Shown in pieces: positions 1 to 14,100 of a stretch of 64,000 nt of DNA. Source of the DNA: Aquila chrysaetos chrysaetos (Eukaryota > Chordata > Aves > Accipitriformes > Accipitridae). Position numbers and translations under genes: made by a program. Where the stretch lies: assembly GCF_900496995.4 (NCBI RefSeq), contig NC_044014.1:8589001-8653000 (forward strand). Reading direction: 5' to 3'. How positions within the stretch are numbered: position 1 is the first letter of the stretch; the number at the start of each line of letters is the position of its first letter. Under the pieces are notes generated by a model. The model was not told the origin of the DNA and made no database searches. It worked only from the letters and a program-made list of their open reading frames with translations.

Positions 1-3000
1 TAAAATGTAAAATTTACCAGGTGGGGTAAGCTAATACTTTTTCTTTTTTTTAATTTGCAATTTATAACACAAAATGAAGGCAATAAGGAAGTTAAAGGCC
101 TTTTTAGCCGTTTTAGTGTAACATTTTTGTTATAATAACTAGAAGTGCATTTACTGGCATGAAATCTTAAATATAGTGGAAATGGCACTTCAGGAGTTCT
201 CCGTTTTGCCTTTGTAGATTTTCTCTGCTCCACCCTTTATCCCAGTAGGATTTCATCATTGAAACTTTTCTCATATCCTGCAGTAATACTTTGCAAACTC
301 CTGAAATTTAATAATCTAAATTATTATTTCTTACGCACTATGTACATGTGTGCCTTTCAACACATTTACTGAACTCTGTACGTGAGTCTGTATGATATAT
401 GAATGAGGTATTTACTGGGCATAATTTTTAATGCCATTGAAATTAAGTCATTCAGGTGATGAGAGAATTGTCTTCAGACAACTACAGAATCTGTAGACAG
501 AGAGTGAGTTAGGTATGTGTTTTCAAGATTTACACAATCCTTCTCTCCATTGTGTAAATGCTGATTACAGGGAGCTCTGGGACCCAACGAGAAGCAATCA
601 CAGCCCTCCCAGTCTGTGAGGAGCACACGCAAGTCTGTCATTCACAATGCCCCCAAAAGTCTGACATGTTTGGTATTCCATTATAAGATAAACTAATTTC
701 TTTCATTAATGAATCATTCCCCATGCCTTGCCCACAAAGAAAAAGTACTAACCATGAACAACTTCAGAACAGCGAACTGCAGAGGAGTAACGGTCTAGGT
801 TACTGAAAGAGCAGAGGGAGCAAGCCCTGAGTTCTGCCTGTCTGTGCTATAAACGTTCATATGCCTCCATCTGTTGCAATATATACATTTAGAGAATTGA
901 TAAAGAAGGATAATATGTCTCAGGAAACTATTATTTGGTGAACAGAATCAGGGCCTCATTTTATTAGAGGGGTCCCTAAATAGCTGAGGTGTCCTTCCAA
1001 AATGAGCTAGGTTGATGTGCGAATACCAGCATCTCTACCCATAGTTTCAGTTGATTGGTGAAGACACTCTGATCCCTAATTATATGTGATGATTCATCTA
1101 GATTATCAGCCCCAGGAAGGAATGCTTTCTGGTTCTCAGGCTGGGGTCTGTGTCTGGCAACAATCTCATTATACGTGGGGGCGAGACCCAACATGCACCA
1201 CCCCTCTTCACATGGCAGTCAGCTGGGAAGAGAGCTGTATGGTGCACCCCAGACTGCCCCAGTCTTTAAACCTAAAGAAAAAAAACAGTTTCATTGCATT
1301 GCTAGGCAGCACCACTAGTTCGTTACTGCCTTAAAATAGTACAGCCTCTAAACAATGTATTAATTATTAGCTTGCCTCATTAGTTAATCCCATTAGACTG
1401 ATATATGCAGGCATTTTATCAGTAAAATTGAAAGTAAATTACTAGGAACATCAGTCTTCCGGTTGCATTTTAGATTGCATGGTAGATCAATAGATGACTT
1501 GAAAATGCTCTTGCTTTAGTGTAGTGCAAACTTGGCCTCCTAATTTCTTGTGTTCAGGTGAGGGCATTTGATGGTTGAAAATGATGCTTTTGCCAAATGA
1601 CGTTTTGGGGAAGGATAAATTAGGCGTATGAGATGGTAGCACTGGGAATACACTCTACTTTTATTACTAATTTGCATTACTGATGTTCCTAGGAAGCTTT
1701 GCTTGAAGCAGGAGTGCAAAATGCCAGGCCCTGCACAAATACCATGTCAAGATACTTGCAGCTAATCTTCCTAAATTAGAGCAAGAGTGACCAAGTCAGC
1801 AATTCTCACCTCTGGAGTTTGCATTAACTCAAAGCTCCACACCTGAGACACAATGGCACTCCATGGGGTTCAGAGTCTGTGAGATGCTGGGACTGCCATG
1901 GAGGTATCGTTTTATTAATACTGGCATTTTCAGAACACTTCACTAGCTGCCTAAAGGGAAAATACTTTAAAATGTCTACTTAAAAATAATTTGCAAGTAG
2001 TTTTTATTATCAAATATTAATTTCAGTACAGTATCTATGGGCCTGAAGTACTGAAACACTTAATGAGGGTTTAGAAATGATAATAAAATATAACAGGCAT
2101 GTATTACTCAGAGCAAGACACTCTTGTGAATTGAACTTGATGGTTTGGGTCTTGAAATGTGCTTGGAGTTTCCTATGAAGCTAATAAGTAGTTGTAGTTG
2201 TAGTTGTTGTAATCTCCACAGAGCAAGCATTTTACTACTCAGGACAGGATCAACAACCACCTGTACATATTTTATGAGGAAGAAAAAAGCTCAGAAGTTA
2301 ATACAGAGGGTCATGAAACTGAGGGCAATTTTGCATGCACCTTTTATCTCAATTTTATAGTGTCATTTCCACCATCCTTATTGCCAGTTACTTGCATCAC
2401 AGCAGCACCAGAGCTAGTGCTACACAGGCACGAAAGGGTAGGATCTTGATCCTGATGCAGCTAACAGCTGAAATAAACAGGAGGGATGGAGAGACCGACA
2501 GTGATGAACCAAGCAAAGTATAGATGGTTGACAGCAGTCATTGCTGCCTACCCCATTAGTGGTCAGGAGTTAATGAGATTCTCTAGGTAAAACTATGCTG
2601 CAGCGTCTCTTAGAAGCATTTAAAGGAAGCAGAGATGACAACTGGTCTGGTATTTTTGTCCCTTCGTATTTACTGTCCTTACATATTTACATTTCTTCTG
2701 TGAAATTTTTTCTAGTTTATACCTGTGTTCTCACATATGAAAAGTTAGAGCTTGTTGAATTTTCTGAGGATTGGAATTAAGCCTTAAATTAGATGAGCTA
2801 CGCCTTCCTGCTCCTCATGATTGAATAATAAAATTGTGATGCTGTATTTCCTTGCAGAAATTACAGTGAGAAACTGTATGTTAATTTGCTCCCCCCCAAA
2901 AAAAAGAAAAATCCCTGAAAACTGCCTTTCTGGTAGTGAAGCAGATCCTATTTGAAAACAGAATGGTGCTATTCAATGGAGTTCACAATCTACCGAAGCA

Positions 3001-6000
3001 CCATATTTGAAAGAAAATAAAATAAAAGCTAGGAGTCTTGGCAAGTGGATAGCAATATTTGCATGCAACCACATATCCACAAATGGCTGTTGCATGTTGT
3101 TATTAGAGTTTAGGATATAAGTATGTATCCAACCATTTGAGACCTTTGAAGTGGCATATACAAGAGTATCCATACTGGTGGTATATACTGGTATCTTCTA
3201 TCAGGTAGAGAATTACAATTTATGTTATTTGAATCCTCAAAGGGTGTGAAAAGCTCTATTTTTGTGCATTCTGTTCAACAGGAATAAATCAGACCCAGAG
3301 TAATATGATCTTCAAATATGTCTGATTTCTTATATCATATTTGCTTGACTATTTTCTGAGAAGCAGCAGCATGAACCATTTGGTTTAAATAATTGTATTG
3401 AAGATATAGTTGGGGACAACTGTGTTAAAAGGATTTTCAGTAATCTGTTGGTTGAGGTAGTTTCCCTGGAAACTTGAGAAGGATCCTTCTCACTGCAGTC
3501 TTTTTAATTATTAGTATTATTTATCTGTGCTGTTTGGTTTGATAAAATTCATAAGAATATATTCTGATTGGATGAGTGTTTATTTTCACTGGCCCTGGCA
3601 TAGTTACAGCCAGGAGCCAGAGTTATGGTCTACATTTCTGAGTGTGACAGAGCGATGGATAACAGCTGATACTTACAAATATCCTCCAGTGAGAATCTGC
3701 AGGGGTTTTTTTTTTCATTGATGATTTTTCTTTACAGCTGGTTACCTAAGGGAAGGGAATTAACATAACTCTTTCTCTACTTAGTTTCACAACTTTGTTA
3801 CGCTCTTTGAGCTGCCGCAGTCACTGCTGAGCTAATAATGTCAGCCTTGATTTGTTTGTTCACCGCTCCTGTGCTACATGTCCTCTTACTAAGCCACTCC
3901 TAGTCCTAGAACTCAGTATCTGCTCTTATCACCTCTCCCCTTCCTACACATCACCTGCAATACATTCTTCTACTTCGGTTCATGGGTAAGTATCATAAGG
4001 ATGCACTCAACTCTTCTCAGGGTAGCTCTGTAGCCCTGCTACAGGAGCATCGTTTGTCCTCCCTTCATCATACGGTTGTGCTTCCTGCTGGTGACCGAAA
4101 TGAGTTTTTAATTCTTCTGTGATGCCATGTAATCTGTCTGTGCCATGAGGCACCAGTTCACTTCCAGGTGCCATAAATAAACACAAATGCTCTAAATTTA
4201 TAGGTGATAATTTTTGTGTGAAGCTTATGTCTGTGCTTCCCTGTATAAAACTTGCATTGAGTTATAGTGGAGCATTCTAGTTGCCCTTATGTATGTGAGG
4301 GGGCATCCGAGGAGCTGCTTGAAAGTCTCTGAACCTCAATGGGAAATGCTGCTACGGGGTTTGGAACTGAGGTGCCGCCAGAGAGGTAAATTTGAGTCAT
4401 TTTGGTGATCACAGAGATTTTCAAAAGCTAGTGTGTTGTTCTGAACTTGATGGTGATGCTCTCTAGTGGACAAGTTTGAAAAATCTGTTAGCATGAGCAT
4501 CTGAAAGATGCCTAGAAACACTCTGGTGCTGAGGATACAGGTAGGTAAGGCAAAGAAAAGATCCCTAAAATAAGTGAGCAAATTAAGAAAACTCAGAATG
4601 AAAAAATCTTTTTGAAGGAGCCAAAAAAGGATTAAGGGACTGGAAAAAAGGATTAGAACCCATGTATGTTTTGGTCTCCTTCTTGTGTGTTTAGCTTGTA
4701 AGCATTAAGGAAGCATTAAGATACATCATATGTGTTTGGTTATAGATGTACAGGCATGCATATGAGACAAGGTTGAGTTGTATTTCTTTTTTGGAAGTTA
4801 ATATCTGAAAAATTTCTCCACTTTTTGGTATTTACTACTACACTCAGCTTAGTAGCTTCTCCTAGGTAAAGTATTTCTGGTTAAAGGAAAAAGCACTGGA
4901 GATTTTTTAATGAGTAGCACAACTATTACTGTTAACCCTAGACCATTTTCTCACGAGGCGCAAGTTCATACTACCACCTAGTGCAATTCATGTTTCAATG
5001 CAGCAGCATTATACAGTCTGATGTCTTTATAATTAATGAATTCCTCTGAATAATTAATCTAGTTGATGCACTTGTTGACTATACTAATAACTATATTAAT
5101 GGAGGAAACAGAAACAGAACATGATTGTTCTACCTCTAAGCCTTCTGTAAATAGTATATTGGCTTCCATCCTTTATCTGCCTATTTTCTCACATATATAT
5201 AGTAATTTCAAGAGAGTAATCATTCCCCTAGCACAATAATACACACCTACACTCCTGCTGAATTATGCAGCTGTGGGTTTATATGAATGAACAATGGTTG
5301 GTTTGTATGAGCACCCTGTTAATATTTGAAGTGTGATTTGGAAAAGAAGAGTAGATTATCTTGATCTTATGTGCTGTGGTATGTAAAACCATGGTAAATC
5401 TCTAAGTTCATAGGTATTAGCATTCTGATCTTAACAAAGAATGGTATGGATTAAACAGCTAATGTTGCTAATTCCTAGTGTGTAGCTATAACTTTAGTGC
5501 CATTCTACTTCTCTCATGAAACAGTCCATTTTTTTTAAAAGGTATGCCCAATAAACATCCTCAAATGATACAGGGATTACTAAAATAAAATTCCTAAAGG
5601 CCAAATGTAGCGTTGGTCCTTAATATAGCTACATTACAAAGAATATACATAAAAACATTGTCCATTTAAAAATGGCTTGCATGTTTTTTTCAATGTCGGA
5701 ATCTTCATTCTGTCTCCAATAATGAATTATTTCACAGTCAAAAGTAGATATTATAATTTATTTTTTTTAAAAGAAGTTAGCCAAATTGATGCTTTCTGTT
5801 ATTATGTTTAATTCCCCAGCCCTATTTTAATGCTGTATCAATAAAGAAAATAGACACATATTTAACTTAGTGTGCAGCAGAACTTTCTCTAATACTACCT
5901 ATATTTGTCCTTGCTCTACAATAAAGAATGTATACTTATTTCATATAAAGAAATAATACAAATATATTAATAGCATTTCTGTTTATGGGCTAGCTAAACT

Positions 6001-6689
6001 CTGAAAGAACTAAATACATTTTAGTTTCGATGAGCAAGTATTTTTTTACAGGCCTCTTCTTTTGCTGTATTTCCTTCATTTGAAAGAGTCAGATCTAAAG
6101 AGACAGGAAGGATCAAACTTCCTATAAACACATAAATAACTGAGAAGTTTCACTAATTTGGAATTCCAATGTAATTTTGGCAAAGGGATCTTACCTCCAT
6201 GAAAAGACGTGTTTAAAGCTTAGGGTACAGACGTCGAGGGCCAAATATGTAGTTGATGGATAGTTCCTTGGACTTCAGTGAGACTGGAAAGTGTTCAAAT
6301 ATGAACAGAATGCCAATCAGTTTAATAATTATAAGCTGTAGTGTTGTAAGTATATGGCTACAAGCTATACATACTTTTCTGATAAACTATTGTAAGAGAA
6401 ACATCAAATATGGTGTTACAGTTTGTCCATCATACCAGCAATGGCTCTTTCTATAACGTGTTATCACTGGTTTTATTTTCGCTATCATGCTTACATGGCA
6501 GGCAGGTGTGGCTACAGATTTACCTTAGGAGCTTTAGAGGAGTGAAAGATTATGATTGATGGTCTTACAACTCCAGGTGAATTTTCTTTAAGATTTTGGG
6601 CAGTGCTCCCAAATACACATTTCAAATGGACCCCTCGAGTAGATTAATATTAGAGCTATTTAGAATGATGCAGAAAGGGTGAAGAGCTG
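1..6689. other. Non-coding AT-rich DNA 3' of CCDC172 exon 7
   Basis: Only short chance open frames occur here, none with a recognisable domain. I see no exon with matching splice sites and no clear repeat. It is either downstream flank of CCDC172 or an unresolved last intron. Confidence 0.6.
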
Positions 6690-8110
6690 CAATATGTTCT
6701 GTTTTCTGTTTGGAGAGAAGTGTATTAATGCACTCATTCCACTGAATTCATTAATGAGTAAGGAAGAAGCTAGGCATCTGCTGCAGATAAGGTTTTTTTA
6801 AAATTATCAGGTCTGGATCATTTGCACCTGAAAGTCCATAAAGAAAACACCCTTGGCTGAGGCACGTCACATACACTAACCAACTTTTGAAATTAATTTT
6901 TGAGTGTTGGGGAAATTGCAGAAGCACGAAAGCTGTGAATAGCTTACGAGTATTTAAAAAGGACTTGAGCTAAATGGCCTGTTAACCTGACGTGATCTCC
7001 AGGTGGAATAGTGGGAAAGGGCAAAGGATTTTGGTGATAAAGGATTAAATGATAGGCATACAACTAATGCTAGTCAGTGTGATTTTATAGGAAACAGGTA
7101 TGATTTAGCTCTTCAAGAGATTACAGATGTAGTCACACTGTGTAGATAGCATATGCTTTAACTGCTGAAAGACATTCAGCTAGCACAATATACTACTGTT
7201 CATTTAAAATAGCTGGCACTGTAGCACATACAGTCTATAAGCAATGAATTAAAATCTGAAACCGATGGTTTTGAGAGCTAATGCCAGTGAGAAATAGTCA
7301 TCCAGTGAGGCTTTTTACAATTGTGTCTTCCAAAGAAGAGCGTTCAAACCAAAGTGGTTTTATGCATAACATGAACTTAAATATAAAATCTCTGTCAATA
7401 AAATACGCAGATGATACAGAGGTTGACAGCATGATAGATAATGATGCTGAAGTCACACAGAGTAACATGGATAGTTTGGTAAGCAGAATGAATACATGTA
7501 ATTAGCTACTGTTTTAATCTATTCACATGCAGAGTTGTATATCTGAAAAAATGCAGTTCATAAGTATGAAGGGGAGGACAGTATCCTTGAAAACACCAAC
7601 TTTGAGAAGTTCTTATAAATCATCTTGAACAACAGACTTCTAATGTGATGTGTGAGGTAAAGAAGATTAACAAGAATTTGTAAATCTATTCAGGAAGGCA
7701 GTGTGTAGGAGTAGGAAGGCAATTTTGTTTTTATATAAGCACTGATGAAGCCAGCATTAGAATATTGCTTACAAGTCAGCTGTCAGTGTTTCTAACAGTG
7801 CGAGAAATGGAGAAGGTGTAAGAAGAAAGCCACAAAGATTATCTGAGCGCTGGAAAAATGCCTTACTGTGAAGAACAGAAAGAATGCAGTTTGTTAAACT
7901 TATCAAAGAAGAGTCTGAAAGGTAACTTGATTGTAGCACAGAAGTATTAATACAAAGAGAATATACCATGTATTAAAAAGCTTTTTAATCTGAGAGAAGA
8001 AAGCATAAGAAAAACCAAGGGCTAGAAGCTACAGCCAACACATTTAAACTATCAATTAGACAAAGATTAGCATGCCAATTAGTCAGCAGAACAGGTCTGA
8101 CGCATCTGCC
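6690..8110 (+). mobile_element. Ancient, degraded CR1/L3-like LINE, sense orientation
   Basis: The sequence is a broken but ordered CR1-clade element: a segment like the RT domain start (GGTCTGGATCATTTGCACCT near 6810), TTTAAAAAGGACTTGAGC near 6953, then TTTTATAGGAAACAGGTATG near 7083. A remnant of the RT catalytic motif (KYADDTEVD) is at about 7401-7427. The tail follows with AAAGATTATCTGAGCGCTGG near 7836. Frames are broken throughout. The copy is far older than the one at 59.4 kb. Confidence 0.75.
7401..7427 (+). pseudogene. Surviving reverse-transcriptase YADD motif in ancient CR1
   Basis: Inside the CR1 relic, codons 41-49 of a short open frame starting at 7281 read KYADDTEVD. The Y/F-A-D-D box is the metal-binding active site of reverse transcriptases. 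The surrounding frame is only 74 codons, so no enzyme is made. Confidence 0.65.
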
Positions 8111-11100
8111 CCCTTGAAATCTTGAAGCTGTGTTCCTTTCCAAAAGATGGGGTTTCACCTGGCTGGGTTATTGGTCTCAGCCTCACAGTATGATGCCTCC
8201 TCCTTGTACGTTTAGTGTATTCCCACATTGCGTGATATTTATTCTATTTTTTCACAGAAATAGTATGTCCTTAGACAGAGCCAATAGAATTATTTTAAAC
8301 GTAATGTGTCCAACATCATTATGTATAAAATTGAGGAAAAAATAAGCATATAGATGTAGCAAAAAGTGTTTCCTGATTACAATTATAAAATGAAAATTCC
8401 CATACGAGGGAACATTTTTTATTAATATGAAAAACCACTAGATGGCACTGAAACATCCCTTTACAAATCCTCTCGCTTTGACTGATAGCCTGATAATCCA
8501 TATCTTTTAATCAAGACTAAAAAGAATTTATGAACCATAGTATGAAGAATCCAAGTGACATAAAATTCTGATATTAGACAGGATGAATTTTCTTTCTTTC
8601 TGTTTATTGTACACAGTGTACCATTCACTGTTTAGTTTATGATTATCTGTATTATCTTTATGCACTTAAATGTTTGGAAACATTGTTTAAGGGAACTTAA
8701 TCAGTACCAAATTATACCAGATGCTCCTTAGAATACGGAATTGAACACCATTCCAATCCATAGTTTGCTTGCTGCCTAGGCCTTGTTCCCTTCCTGCTAG
8801 AGTAAGTTTAGTTAAATAAATTATAGCAATTCTCTATTCTGAAGTGAAACAGAGGCTATGGGCTCCTCTCTCACTAGGACATGGCAGCAAGACTGCGTGG
8901 AAATTTATTAGTACACAATAACAGGAATTATTGTTTCAGTAAAACCCAAGAAATATGCTGTGTGCTTATAGACTCTTTTGTGGCATTTCATCTATTTAAT
9001 AAATTATTTACATGTAAAATGATCACTGTAAAGCCATTCCTGCCAAACAAGTACATGTTGTCTTTAAATACTCAAGATATTAAGTGGGAAGAAAGGAATT
9101 AGCTCCCACTTCACATTTCCAAAGAAATTTTTAAGCTCCTCAGCTTGTGCTGATGGGAGTAATCATGGAGTGGTAAAACAGATATCTGGGAATTACTGGA
9201 TAGGTCTGGTTGAAGGAATGGAGAAGGTATATAGTATAACACATCTAGTGTTTTAACATTGAAAGTGATGTAGTATTATACTTTCTGATACAATTTTAGT
9301 CAAATAATAAATGAAATGCAAGCTTTCTGCCGATGACAGTCTCTAGCTGAAAATGCATTCAAACCCTACATGTATCAGCAGGGTGACTGGAGAGGTGACT
9401 GTGAATGTATGGATGCCCCTTGAGTTTCGCCCTTCAGAGAATCAGAGCTAGCATGTCCCCTACTTGGAACTCAAGGTCTGTAAGTGGTTTTGACAGTTTA
9501 GTCTTTAGGAGGTTTACCAGTGAGCCAGGTGAGAATTGTCCTTCTACAGATAAAGGTATTACTAAATATAATTGTTTTTCAGCCCAGACTATAGATGCTT
9601 TGCTACACAAAAGGGCTATTAACAGCAGCCTGTATCTAGAATATTAAAAAAAGCATCTAGAAACTTGATAAATTCAGCCCCCAGAATTCACCAAATGAAC
9701 AACTAAATAATTACAAAAGTTATTTGGATAAGGGGCTGACAAATGCTAGCAGACACAATGAGAATGATGGGAATTTGGAAGGTTGGGCTATCACTAGAAT
9801 ATATAAGCACTGCATGTCAGCTGCAATCAGTAAAAGAAGGAGAGCTACTACTTACTTAAATACTCTATTGACAAGCAAGGCGTAGATTGTTAGACATGGA
9901 ATCTGATCCTTTACCCAGTTAACATACTGTAGTATCACATTTAATTTCAGAGCAGAGGACTGGCACTATTTTGCTAGTCCTCTTTACCCAGTATCAGTTT
10001 ATTGCATTGTCATCCTTGGAAATGGGTGTGCAGCATATCTACTAAACCTGTTATCTTTCTCATGGAAATCACCTGGAGGTGTTTTCTCTTATTAAAAGCT
10101 TCAGGACAGGTCCCTATTTATTACTTGATCTTAGTGGTAAAATCCTTTCTCGTGTTAAATACTCCTATCAAATTGAAGATGACTGTGGTAAGCCAGTTGG
10201 CTCACTCTACACCTGAGCTAGTGTACTGACTTAGGATGAGTTTAGACTTGGACCAGCATGACAACATAGAGAGAATAGCCATTGTTTCATTCAAGTTTAC
10301 TCTTACTTGATACTATGGTATCAATTAGAGCAGAAAGCGCCCAAACAGGTACAGAGTCCGAGAGATAAACACAGAGCTCTTCAAAATTCTAATGTATTTA
10401 ACCCGCATTATGTATTGATTGAATCTGCAGCAGAAATAGAGTGAATGGCAAATCCAAAAGCAGTGCTCTTTATCCTATCGAAGGACAAGGAGGACCTGCT
10501 ACAGATAGGTAGTGGTGCTTGCCAGGCATGGCATCCCTAACAAGGGGTCAGTGCTGGAACACGTCTTCTCTTTCTGGTCTTCCCCTTTATCATTCTCATA
10601 GGATCTGTGCTCTCAGGTTCTCCACTACACCTTTGTGGCAGGGGTTGGCCTTGCAGGTCCTTTTCCTATCCATTTTTGATCTCTACATGTAATTCAGTCA
10701 CAAGTTTTACAAACAAATACTCCTTTCCCTTGGGGTCTAATTTTTCTAGACTAGTCAACTGCCAAACTGTCAAGCTCTACCCAGGCAACCGGCCCTGTAG
10801 CTGGAGACTGTCAGTTGCCCCTGTGACTGAGGACCCCATGAGCTAGATCAGCTGAACAGGGATGTGTGACCTCAATTGATATTTTGCTCCCTGTGTCACA
10901 CACATGAATTTTTTTCTCACTGACTCAGTGTGTCATTCAGTTACAGGCACCTTTTTTTTGGTGACTTATTCTTTGTTTCTTGCCGTTCTTCATTTTATAA
11001 CATTAGTTTGGCACTGTCACCAATTCAATCATATTTATGTCAAATAATTAGAAGTAATTTCTGTGTGCACTGGTGTATTAGTGAACTGTAATTTTATTCT

Positions 11101-14100
11101 GTGGTCAGATACTGTAGTGATTTTCTTGGTAGTCTTTGAATTGGCTCTTAGTAATAACATGAAAATGTGGTAATTTAAATCCTTTTAATAAGAAACAAAA
11201 TAATTGCATTTTGATTCCTTTTGTTTTTGTTTTTTGTTTGTTTGTTTATTTATTTGTTTTTCCTCCCAGTTGTAGCTGTTCCTTGCTTCAAGAATTGGTA
11301 CATATCTGGGTAAGTAACATTTGGTCATGGGGGTGCTTTTTACACAGTTAAGCTGTATCTTCACTGTGGTTTGTGTTCTGTCTGCTGGCTTGTTGGCTAC
11401 TCAGGTTCTTGGGTCTTCTGCTCCTTAGCATGGCCTCTGACCATGACTCTGGCTTAGTATATGTCCCAGTTTCTTTGGCTCCTGACCTTGGGTTGTCCTT
11501 GCTCTACCTCTAAACTCATTAAGGCTGATTTGTAAACCCATAATCTTGTAGATTCAGGATTTAACAGGCTTTCTCTTTTGGGCCTCTATGGTCAGACCTT
11601 ACTCACCCTGGCTGATAAACTTTTTGAAAGTTCAGTGATTTTTCCCAAGCTTTATCAAGTCCATGGCCTGGCTTAATCATTTTCCTGTTAGATTTTTTCA
11701 AATGGATCTTGGATTCTCCTTTGCAGTAACCTGTTTGCATCAGGTTGCTACTGGGAAGTGCCTTGTACAAAGCATGGCTGGGAGCTATGGTTTGACGATA
11801 AAGAAATCAGGCTGCTCAACTGTGTCTTAGGTATGTGGTCATAGTAGAGGAGAGGTGCTGTGGTGTCAGTGTGTAAGCCTGAGATAAAACTGCAATTCAT
11901 CAAGTCTTTCGTGAAGGATGTAGGACTTGATGCTTGTCAAATCTGAATCCTTACCAGGTAAATTTAGTAATCTAAAGTATTTCTCTGTTTCTCTTAAAAA
12001 ATGAGGGAGTTTTTATCTGTTGATCCTAAAAGCAACCGTTCCCAGGTCCAATACAGAAGCATGGCTAGTTTTCCCTATGCTTTTTTTTCTGTAGAATAAT
12101 AACTTTTTCTCTTGGGCTATATTCCTCTTTCTCACTAACTGCTTCAAGTACTTCTACAGCTCTAATTAATCTTTTTTTGTCATCAAAAGGGACAACTACT
12201 TCCTCTGGCCTCAGAGGTTCTGTTACATTTTCATATGCAAGTTATATAATATATAATCTATCCTTTTAAAAAAAATCTTACTATGTAATCTGTGAAGTAA
12301 TTTATTTATTCAGAATAACTCTGTGTGTATTTTCATGGCAATTTGGCAATGTTCTGTTCCTTAACATATTTATGGCAAATTGGCATATTTATGCCAAAAG
12401 ATTTGGGTTTTTTGCACTCATTATTTAAAAGATTACTCATCCCTGGTTTGAGAATTTTAAAGAAAATCCACAAAACACAAACTTTTGGTTAATTTTTAGT
12501 TTGAGTCTTCCAAACAGAAATATTATATTGCTCCCAAATTACATTACTCATAAGACAGGGGTGACAAATGTATTTTTATACTTGGAGAAATTAGTATGTT
12601 TTACATTCACCCTGCAACAGCTGGTTTAGTCTGGCATTGTATTTCTTCAGAGCTGTTGAGGGATTTGTTTAGCCCAATAGGATTTGTATTGATTTCTGTT
12701 TCACTTTTTTTGGTGAGCTTTATTCTTGTTTTGTTGTTATATTGATTCTGAGAGCTTTAGCCATTTGAGTTATTAAAAATTTTGCTGTATTTATGCTGTA
12801 ATTCCACTACAATAATCAAGAACTTAGACTTTCACAGCTATTAAAAACAAAACACCCCCCCAACAAACAAACAATTCCCCCCCAAAAATGAAGTTGCAAC
12901 TGGTTTCCTGGAATCTGAATCATCTCTGAAAAGGGCTTACCATATTTGTTTTCCCCAGATGTTCTTTTCAGGTGACTTAGGGACATTAATTTATATTATT
13001 AATTGATAGCTATTGGATGCTATTGCTTATGCCACTTACCTGAAATGTGTATATAGAAAGCTGGTATAAGCCAATGAGTTCTGTTTCATGTTATATGTGA
13101 GTATTTAATCTATATGGAACAAACTACTGTATAAATATGAGACCATTGCAAAAGAGATGCAAGGATTCTTGTAAATTGAAGCAACTATAAGTGGATAAAC
13201 CTGAAGTTTAAAAATAAGTTTTTCCTGGTTGATTAACCAATGCACTTAATGTAAGCAAGCTCCCTTAAATGAATAAAATGATCAGGATAAACTCAGCCAT
13301 GCTAGCAAATCCCAAATTTATATCTGTTTCCAGCAATTAAACCCAGAAATAGCCCTGCTTTAGCTGTCTGTAGACGCTCTGATATGGAACTGTATCATTT
13401 TGCAATACGCCCTGGATTTGATCAAAACGGACAAGAAGCAGTTGCCTAACTTTGAAAGACTCAGATGGTCCCATAGAAGTCAGAAGGACTAAGTTGTCTA
13501 AAATTAAGCACATCCTAAGAGGATCTCTCTTAGGGAAGAGACAAAAAAAACCTTCTAAGGATGTCAGCTCCAACAGCACTGGTTATTAAGAATGATAATT
13601 CCAACCTCTTGGAATTATCCTAGTTAACCCAGTGGATCAGAATACTCTTTGATACCAGTGCTGCAGATAAATCCTTGCCAGACTTCAAACTGCAGCTGTG
13701 TCCCAAGAGGAAAAAACCTTTCTCCATCACAGGCAGAATTTGGTCAGCTTCCAAAAGTGATTTATTCCTCCCTTCTTGGTAAAACATCTTTTGCAGTTTT
13801 ATGTGTGACGGACACCCTCTGCAGCTTGGAGAGCTTTGGGTGTAGAAAAACTAGTGAAGAACAATTATCCATCCCAACCCCCAGGTGGGAAGCAAATTGA
13901 AAATTATTTGCGCACACAGTTGGATGTGATGAAACGATGACCACAGAGTGGACTGAGACTGAACAGAGTGAACATTTTTACATGGTCCTGTTGTAAGCAT
14001 CTGAATCATAAAATGACTTCCTACTGTGGGGTTGGGAACTGCTGTAGCACTTATACGTTCTACATGCTTGAATGAATAGGGTTCCTTATTTAATGGAAAT

